From: an uncultured Alcaligenaceae bacterium
GTDB lineage: Bacteria; Pseudomonadota; Gammaproteobacteria; Burkholderiales; Burkholderiaceae_B
Reading direction: 5' to 3'
Length of the DNA stretch: 22,596 nucleotides
Assembly: GCA_937952975.1 (NCBI GenBank)
Contig: CALFXX010000083.1
Coordinates: forward strand, 1 to 22,596
The position numbers and the translations under genes were made by a program. The notes beneath the pieces are model-generated. The model saw nothing but the letters and a program-made list of their open reading frames with translations. It searched no databases and had not been told where the DNA came from. Each line of letters starts with the position of its first letter. The stretch's first letter is position 1. Positions 15,819-21,447 of the stretch are shown piece after piece.

Positions 15819-17189
15819 ATGAAACACACTTCAGTATCTTCGAACACCTTAGCCGATCAATTAGCCGCACATTTCAAGAAATTTGACTATGCACACCTAA
15901 CTGAGGCGACAAAAAAATCAGTCAAGCGCTTGCTGCTTGATTATCTTGGTGTTGCGATTTCGGGCAGTCAAAGTGAAAGTGGCCAGGTTGCTCGCAAATT
16001 TGCTGCGGTGACTGGCGGGCATGCCGAGTCAACCTTGATTGGTGGCGAAGGCCGCGTTCCGGCAATGCAAGCAGCGTTTGCCAATGCAATTTCTTCGCAT
16101 AGTATCGAGCTCGACGATATCGATGTGCTGGCCCTGTTTCACTTTAGCCCGCCTGTGTATTCGTCTGCCCTTGCGACGGCAGAGCAAGTAGGCGCGAGCG
16201 GTAAAGATCTGTTGACGGCCCTGGCGGCCGGTTGCGAAATGATGGAGCGCTTAAGTAAAGCGGCGAACTCCTCGCTGCGTAACCGTGGGTTTCATACGAC
16301 TCCAACGACCGGCGTGTTCGGTGCAACCATTGCTGCGGCAAAACTTCAAGGCTTATCTGAAGAGCAAATTGTTTCAGCGTTGGGGATGGCGGGCGCCTCA
16401 TCGTCTGGCTTGATGGAGATGTACGGCCCCTCAATGCAAAAGCGCTTCAACCCTGGCCCTGCGGCTCGCAATGGCGTGACCGCGGCAACGATGGCTGGCC
16501 TTGGCTTCACCGGTGCGGCAACAATTTTTGAAGGCGAGCGCGGCTTTTTAGCAGCGTTCACCGATAAAAGCGATCCTTCACAGTTAGTAAAAGATTTTGG
16601 TCAACCTTATCAATTGGACATTGAATTCAAGCCCTATTCATGTGCTCGCCCGATTCATAATGCGATCGATTGCGCACTTGAAATTCGTCGTAAGCACGCA
16701 CCTGATTTGAAGCGTATCAAGACGATTGAAATGGCGCGTCATTCGGATTGGGCGTTGTACCACCAGAACAAACGCCCCCAGACTTACCATGAGGCACAAG
16801 TGAGCTTGCCTTACTCAGTCGCGGTAGCCTTGCTTGATGGCCAGGCGCTCTTTGCCCAATATAACGATGCGCGCTTGGGTGAGGCTGAATTGATTCGTTT
16901 GACTGATCTCGTCAATATTACGATCGATGATTCGCTGCCGCGCGGTGTGTCTTGCCTAATGACCATGGTGATGGATGATGGCTCAACATTTGTGTCGCAG
17001 ATTGATTATCCTAAAGGGTCAATCCAAAACTCGATGAGTGATGACGAATTGCGCGGCAAGTTTGACAGTCTAGTCATCCCTGTCCTGGGTGCTAAGCGTG
17101 CCGGCGAAATCGCTGCTGCCGTGGCATCAATCGAAAATTGCCAGAATGTGGGTGAGCTGATGAAGCTGACCTCTAAGACTGGTGCTTGA
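15819..17189 (+). CDS. MmgE/PrpD family protein, copy 2
   Basis: Second MmgE/PrpD superfamily enzyme, 456 residues. It shares the layout of its neighbour: SIELDDIDV (95-103), FHTTPTTGVFGA (158-169), KRFNPGPAARNG (208-219) and FKPYSCARPIHNAIDCA near residues 269-285. The two are only distantly alike, so this is an ancient pair with probably distinct substrates. The usual Arg of the G-R-A-A block is Pro here (GPAARNG), and the metal- or substrate-lining His cluster after ELDD reads VLALFHFS rather than KESIVHAGS; both changes could alter the reaction. It is downstream in the same direction as copy 1 and 32 bases before the second MBL gene. Confidence 0.9.
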   Translation: MKHTSVSSNTLADQLAAHFKKFDYAHLTEATKKSVKRLLLDYLGVAISGSQSESGQVARKFAAVTGGHAESTLIGGEGRVPAMQAAFANAISSHSIELDDIDVLALFHFSPPVYSSALATAEQVGASGKDLLTALAAGCEMMERLSKAANSSLRNRGFHTTPTTGVFGATIAAAKLQGLSEEQIVSALGMAGASSSGLMEMYGPSMQKRFNPGPAARNGVTAATMAGLGFTGAATIFEGERGFLAAFTDKSDPSQLVKDFGQPYQLDIEFKPYSCARPIHNAIDCALEIRRKHAPDLKRIKTIEMARHSDWALYHQNKRPQTYHEAQVSLPYSVAVALLDGQALFAQYNDARLGEAELIRLTDLVNITIDDSLPRGVSCLMTMVMDDGSTFVSQIDYPKGSIQNSMSDDELRGKFDSLVIPVLGAKRAGEIAAAVASIENCQNVGELMKLTSKTGA

Positions 17190-17221
17190 TCATAGGCAGC
17201 TTGGTTGATGATTGAATAGTC

Positions 17222-18034
17222 ATGATGAATCACTTAGATTTGCCTTGTTATGAGGTCATCGCCTTAAAGTATGCGACCCGTGAGGGTCGCAGGCCTGACC
17301 ATTTTGTGGGGGGCGACCCCCATGATGTACCGATGCCGATGGATTATTACCTTTGGGTGATACGAGATGGGCAGCGCTTGGTGTTAGTCGATACAGGCTT
17401 CAATCAGGATATGGCCGATAAGCGTCATCGCACACTGTTGCGGCGTCCAGCCGATGCCTTGAAACTGTTAGGGATCGACACGAAAGACGTCGCTGAAATC
17501 GTGATCACGCATTTGCATAACGATCACGTTGGTACGTTTGATGAGTTTCCCATTGCCAAGTTTCACCTGCAAGATGACGAGATGTCGTTTGCAACAGGTC
17601 GATTGATGTGTTGCGAACGCTTTAGTCGTGCTTTTGAAGTGGACCATGTGGCTGGCATGATTCGACTCGTCTACAAAGATCGCGTTATTTTTCATCAGGG
17701 TGACGCAACGATCGCGCCGGGTATTAGCCTACACAAAATTGGCGGGCATACCGCTGGCATGCAAGTGGTGCGGGTACATACCGCGCGAGGCTGGGTGGTG
17801 CTTGCCTCAGACGCCAGTCATTACTACGAGCATTTTGAGCAAAAACGATGCTTTCACCTCGTGTACCACCTTGGCCAAGCGATCGAAGGTTACGAGCGCT
17901 TAGTCGCTTTGGCGCAGTCGCCTCGTCATGTCGTGCCAGGGCATGACCCGCTAGTCGTGCAGCGCTATCCTGCGGTTTCAGAAGCCTTATCCGGAATCGC
18001 GATGCGGCTTGATCTTGAGCCGATTGACTATTGA
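17222..18034 (+). CDS. MBL-fold hydrolase, N-acyl-homoserine-lactonase-like (copy 2)
   Basis: Paralogue of the gene at 11289, 270 residues (an ATG one codon later, 17225, is equally possible). Complete metal set: HLHNDH (97-102), His176 in GGHTAG, Asp197 in ASDASHY and His241 in PGHDP. It shares long blocks with copy 1: GGDPHD, MPMDY, FHLQDDEM, SHYYEHFE and VPGHDPLV, but the 120s-140s lid region differs (LMCCERFSRAF versus HMRHKQFNHGY), so substrate choice may differ. No signal peptide. It follows the second MmgE/PrpD gene and precedes a Bug receptor, repeating the MBL-Bug order seen at 11289-13173. No strong ribosome site. Confidence 0.9.
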   Translation: MMNHLDLPCYEVIALKYATREGRRPDHFVGGDPHDVPMPMDYYLWVIRDGQRLVLVDTGFNQDMADKRHRTLLRRPADALKLLGIDTKDVAEIVITHLHNDHVGTFDEFPIAKFHLQDDEMSFATGRLMCCERFSRAFEVDHVAGMIRLVYKDRVIFHQGDATIAPGISLHKIGGHTAGMQVVRVHTARGWVVLASDASHYYEHFEQKRCFHLVYHLGQAIEGYERLVALAQSPRHVVPGHDPLVVQRYPAVSEALSGIAMRLDLEPIDY

Positions 18035-18180
18035 TAGACTTGGGGGCCCTTCAAATAGGCGTGATTCATCTGGCAGTGTCGTCAAAGAGTGTTTTTGGGT
18101 GAGCATTGGTATGCTGTTCGTTCCTGTGCGCTGAGTCCGTTTTTTACGGTCCGTTGCTTAATTGTTTTTCGAGGTGTGCG

Positions 18181-19176
18181 ATGAATAGTGTTTTAAAACG
18201 TGTCACTGGTGTGTTTAAAAGCGCTGCGGTGGTAACTGTGTCGTTGTTCGCGCTCAGCGGATTGTCTCAAGCTCAAGACTATCCCAATAAATCGATCTCT
18301 TTAATCGTGGGCTTCCCACCAGGTGGTTCAAATGACATTGTGGCGCGCTTGTTTGCCCCGAAGCTGACCGAGCTTTTAGGTCAGTCGGTTGTTGTGGTGA
18401 ATAAATCTGGCAGTAATGGCTTAATCGGTACCGACTTTGTTGTCAAAGCCCCGCCCGATGGCTACGTCATCACCTTCGCCAGTGCCAGCCCTCTCGTGAT
18501 TAGTCCGCACACGTTTCCAAAAATTCCTTTCAACACTTTAAAAGATTTAGTGGGTATTACGACTGTCGCGCAAACGCCAGAGTTATTGGCGATTCACCCC
18601 TCAGTTCCAGCTAAATCACTAAAAGAGTTGATTGCTTTATCTAAAACGCGACGTGTCACCATTTCCTCATCGGGTAGTGGTGGCTTGCCGCACTTGGCAA
18701 TCGAACTGCTGCGCGGTGCGGCCAGTGGTGGGGACATCGTTCACGTGCCTTATAAAGGGGCAGGGCCGGCCATTGCTGACTTATTAGGCGCGCACGTTGA
18801 CGGCATTATTGTGGATCTGCCTCCGTTGTATCCGCTTGTGCAAGATGGTCGCTTAAGGGCAGTCGCGATTACCAATACGCAGAGGGCAGTTTTGCTGCCT
18901 GAGACCTTAACTTCGGTCGAGCAGGGTTACCCTGAAATCTTGGCATTCAATTGGTTTGGTGTGATGGCGCCTGCTAAGACACCGAAACCTATCATTGATA
19001 AGCTTTACGCCGCGCTGATTCAGGCCGCTAATGCGCCTGAGTTGATCGAGGCAATGCGAAAGGTCGGTGTAGAGGCCTTTACACAGCCATCGCCCCAAGC
19101 TTTCGCAGAGTTCTTGCAAAAAGAGACCGATCGCTGGGGAGTCGTGGCGCGCTCTTCCGGAGCCACGTCAGACTGA
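18181..19176 (+). CDS. TTT-family extracytoplasmic solute receptor (Bug), copy 3
   Basis: Third Bug receptor, 331 residues. The ATG at 18181 has a GAGG six bases upstream and yields a proper signal peptide ending SQAQ-DYPN; an open frame reaching back to a TTG at 18106 has neither. Motifs: VGFPPGGSNDIVAR, VVVVNKSGSNGLIGTD, KAPPDGYVITF and HVPYKGAGPAIADLLGAHVDG. It is preceded by a 146-base gap, so it may have its own promoter, although none was convincingly seen. It is the last gene of the plus-strand catabolic run; two hairpins follow. Ligand unknown. Confidence 0.9.
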   Translation: MNSVLKRVTGVFKSAAVVTVSLFALSGLSQAQDYPNKSISLIVGFPPGGSNDIVARLFAPKLTELLGQSVVVVNKSGSNGLIGTDFVVKAPPDGYVITFASASPLVISPHTFPKIPFNTLKDLVGITTVAQTPELLAIHPSVPAKSLKELIALSKTRRVTISSSGSGGLPHLAIELLRGAASGGDIVHVPYKGAGPAIADLLGAHVDGIIVDLPPLYPLVQDGRLRAVAITNTQRAVLLPETLTSVEQGYPEILAFNWFGVMAPAKTPKPIIDKLYAALIQAANAPELIEAMRKVGVEAFTQPSPQAFAEFLQKETDRWGVVARSSGATSD

Positions 19177-19200
19177 GGGTAGTAAGACTGATGGCAATAG

Positions 19201-19232
19201 ACTGAGGTCGCCCTGTCGTTGACGACCTCAGT
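19201..19232. terminator. Hairpin A after the third receptor gene
   Basis: Perfect 10-base arms ACTGAGGTCG (19201-19210) and CGACCTCAGT (19223-19232) around a 12-base loop. It lies 24 bases after the stop of the receptor gene and before the convergent gene ending at 19317. No T-run follows, so termination is inferred from position and stem strength only. Confidence 0.55.
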
Positions 19233-19259
19233 GGATTCAAAACAAACCCATCGCGATGA

Positions 19260-19287
19260 AGTCAGTTTAAGCAGCTAAGAACTGACT
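19260..19287. terminator. Hairpin B, same convergent gap
   Basis: Perfect 8-base arms AGTCAGTT (19260-19267) and AACTGACT (19280-19287) around a 12-base loop. It lies 29 bases beyond the stop of the minus-strand gene (19317), so it may end that transcript while hairpin A ends the plus-strand one. It lacks a T-run. Confidence 0.5.
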
Positions 19288-19316
19288 CCACCTATCCAAT
19301 CAAGAATCTCTGGCTC

Positions 19317-19994
19317 TTATTTGCTTTGGGCCAACGGCTGCAGAGGCAGTGGATTGCCTGCAGGCAAAGGCGTACGATTCACGTTAAGGATCATTGAAAC
19401 CATCACGTAGTACCCGCTCACTGCAATCAGGTCTACGATACCTTGCTCACCAAACAGATCGAGTACTGCTTTATAGGTCGCGTCACTCACTTCGTGTTTC
19501 GTGTGCATCTCTTGACAGAAGTTATAGACCGCCTCTTCGTCTGGCTTCATGTTGGCAGGGCGCTTGCCCAGTGCCAAATCGGCTGCCACGTCAGGGCTCA
19601 AACCGGCTTTCATTGCCAGGCGATGGTGGGCAAACCATTCGTACTGCGCCGTCCATTGACGCGCCGTGATTAAGATCGCAAATTCATTGAGTCGCGCTGG
19701 AATTGAGCTTTTAAAACGCAAATATTCTCCAACCTCACGCAACCGCTCGGCTAACACTGGGCTGCGCATGTATACGTTGAATGGGGCGCCCAGACTTGTG
19801 GCCCCCTGTACGACACCGGCACTTCCTGTCCCGGACACTGGGCCTGCCATCAACGCATCAAAATATTTCTTTTGCTCAGCCGTCATTTCGGTCACAGGCG
19901 TGCGCTTGAACCGTTGTTGATCGTCTTGCGCCTGCGCGTGCAAGCAGGTCGCGGTCAGTGCAGTCGCGGCTAAAATTGTTTTCAGGTATTTCAT
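19317..19994 (-). CDS. Exported carboxymuconolactone-decarboxylase-like (AhpD-fold) protein
   Basis: A 225-residue protein with a Sec signal peptide (MKYLK, hydrophobic core, cleavage near HAQA-QDD, residues 18-23), then a carboxymuconolactone decarboxylase/AhpD-like helical domain. The family's core is visible as RLNEFAILITARQWTAQYEW followed by FAHHR (101-125), with Glu104 and His123/His124 in the usual places. It has no CXXC pair (after the signal peptide the only Cys is Cys160), so AhpD-type peroxidase reduction is unlikely. GGAG lies eight bases before the ATG. It stands alone, convergent with the receptor gene and divergent from the alcohol dehydrogenase gene. A lactone decarboxylase role is a family label only; function is unknown. 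Confidence 0.85.
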   Translation of the reverse strand: MKYLKTILAATALTATCLHAQAQDDQQRFKRTPVTEMTAEQKKYFDALMAGPVSGTGSAGVVQGATSLGAPFNVYMRSPVLAERLREVGEYLRFKSSIPARLNEFAILITARQWTAQYEWFAHHRLAMKAGLSPDVAADLALGKRPANMKPDEEAVYNFCQEMHTKHEVSDATYKAVLDLFGEQGIVDLIAVSGYYVMVSMILNVNRTPLPAGNPLPLQPLAQSK

Positions 19995-20053
19995 TTTTTG
20001 TCTCCGGGATGAAAAAAGTATTGCGTATGACGTTATGCTCTTTTTTTAAAAAC

Positions 20054-20069
20054 CTTGCCCCACGGCAAG
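20054..20069 (-). terminator. Terminator-like hairpin on the minus strand
   Basis: CTTGCC (20054-20059), 4-base loop, GGCAAG (20064-20069). Read on the minus strand it is followed by TTTTT then AAAAAAA, the form of an intrinsic terminator. It lies 60 bases upstream of the minus-strand gene starting at 19994, so it may block antisense transcripts coming from the dehydrogenase side, or act in a leader. Confidence 0.45.
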
Positions 20070-20072
20070 ATA

Positions 20073-20109
20073 ATGACGTTCAGTCCATGCGGCTTATACA
20101 GCGAAGCCG
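20073..20109 (+). promoter_or_regulatory. Candidate promoter and overlapping operator for the alcohol dehydrogenase gene
   Basis: ATGACG (20073-20078), a 16-base spacer and TATACA (20095-20100) form a plausible promoter. The inverted repeat CGGCTT/AAGCCG (20090-20095, 20104-20109; 8-base spacer) overlaps the -10 box, as a repressor operator would. The 8-mer ATGACGTT occurs at 20027-20034 and 20073-20080. Confidence 0.4.
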
Positions 20110-20134
20110 TTCATACAACCTTTAGGGGCAGCAC

Positions 20135-21250
20135 GTGGCGATTTTGTCATTCAACACGAAAGTACACTTTGGTCACGGCGAACGCAAGCAGTTAGTGCTT
20201 GAAAGCGCGAACTTAGGCATTAAAAAACCTTTGTTTGTCACGGATAAAGGGGTGAGGGCAGCTGGGGTATTCGCACGGGCGACTGAAACGCTCGCTCAGA
20301 TGCAGCAAGCTGTAATCTTCGATCAGACGCCACCCAATCCCACCGAAGATGCTGCTGTAGCCGGCCTGTTGACCTATCAAGAAAATTTGTGCGATGGCAT
20401 TATTGGTATTGGCGGTGGAGCGACGCTTGATTTGGCCAAGGCGATCGCAGTTTTATGTGGTGATCCAGCACCCTTGTGGGAGTACTGCAACCGTAATGCG
20501 TCGCCCCGTCCGATTATCAGCCCGCCTCCTCTAATTTTGATGCCAACAACTTCTGGTAGTGGCAGCGAGGTTGGCCGCTCAGCCGTCATCATCTTCAATA
20601 ACGGTATTAAGGCTGGGGTCGGGTGTCCAACGATTGTGCGCACGGCAATTTGTGATCCAGAGTTGACTCTGACGTTACCAAAGTATATGACCGCGGCTAC
20701 GGGCATGGATGCACTTTCTCACTGCGTTGAAACGTTTTGCTCGCCTTTGGTTAACCCACCCATTGATGCGATTGCCCTCGATGGGTTGACACGCTTGTAT
20801 CAGAATATTGAGCGTGCGGTGGCCGATGGTAGTGACGCAGAGGCACGTTGGCACATGATGATGGGGGCACTTGAAGGGGCGGTGTGCTTTCAAAAAGGTC
20901 TGGGCGCAGTGCATTCGGTCTCGCATTCGCTCGGTGCGTTAGGGCATCATCACGGCACACTCAACGCGATCATGTTGCCGCATGTGCTGGCGCTCAATGC
21001 TAGTGCCCTTCAAGACAAGCTATCTCAACTCTGCCACGCAATGAATTTGCCCTCTGGTACCAACTTAACCGACACTTTCTTAAAGTTAAATCTGAGATTA
21101 GGGTTGCCATCAGGCTTAAAAGAGCTGGGCGTTGATGCGTCGAGTTTTCAGGCCATTGCGAAGGCTTCGCTTAGCGACAACGCGCATAAGACAAATCCCC
21201 GTACGCTCACCGAAACTGATTACTGTTCGTTGTTGAGTGCTGCATGGTGA
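20135..21250 (+). CDS. Iron-containing (group III) alcohol dehydrogenase
   Basis: NAD(P)-dependent metal alcohol dehydrogenase of 371 residues, oxidising a small alcohol or hydroxy acid or, in the reverse sense, reducing an aldehyde or maleylacetate-type substrate. The GTG start at 20135 is supported by AGGGG six bases upstream. Motifs: nucleotide-binding IGGGATLDLAKA (92-103), PTTSGSGSEVGRSA (137-150) and the metal ligands Asp192 and His196 in MDALSH, His260 in AVHSVSH and a His of HHHG (271-274). The gap between His260 and the final His is one residue shorter than in E. coli FucO as I recall it. It stands alone between the carboxymuconolactone-type gene and a phosphatase gene. Substrate unknown. 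Confidence 0.92.
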   Translation: MAILSFNTKVHFGHGERKQLVLESANLGIKKPLFVTDKGVRAAGVFARATETLAQMQQAVIFDQTPPNPTEDAAVAGLLTYQENLCDGIIGIGGGATLDLAKAIAVLCGDPAPLWEYCNRNASPRPIISPPPLILMPTTSGSGSEVGRSAVIIFNNGIKAGVGCPTIVRTAICDPELTLTLPKYMTAATGMDALSHCVETFCSPLVNPPIDAIALDGLTRLYQNIERAVADGSDAEARWHMMMGALEGAVCFQKGLGAVHSVSHSLGALGHHHGTLNAIMLPHVLALNASALQDKLSQLCHAMNLPSGTNLTDTFLKLNLRLGLPSGLKELGVDASSFQAIAKASLSDNAHKTNPRTLTETDYCSLLSAAW

Positions 21251-21382
21251 CCCATTCTCTTGCTGCCTAGTCACTCGTTGCCCGCCCGACCGTCGCGAGT
21301 GCGGGGATTCACCAGCCGCCTTTAGAAAAAAATGCGGTGGACTGCGGCGTACATTGAATTGACAACCTGATTACTCGAGCAA

Positions 21383-21416
21383 ATGTCACAAACGTGTCAT
21401 GCAGATCAATTAATAT
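21383..21416 (+). promoter_or_regulatory. Pho box and -10 element of the alkaline phosphatase gene
   Basis: Two 7-base direct repeats ATGTCAC (21383-21389) and GTGTCAT (21394-21400) separated by AAAC match the 18-base Pho box plan (CTGTCAT, 4 A/T-rich bases, CTGTCAY). The hexamer TAATAT (21411-21416) lies 10 bases after the box, the spacing known for PhoB-activated promoters, and 31 bases before the ATG at 21448. Binding of phospho-PhoB under phosphate starvation is therefore expected. Confidence 0.8.
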
Positions 21417-21447
21417 CAAGCGATAAATATTCTTTAGCTTAGATCTC

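Noticed and set aside
18121..18160. CCGTTTTTTACGG as a terminator after the second MBL gene
   Set aside because: Four-base stem only and the T-run is in the loop, not after the stem.
18106..18180. TTG-initiated extension of the third Bug receptor
   Set aside because: No ribosome site and it spoils the signal peptide; 18181 has a good GAGG.
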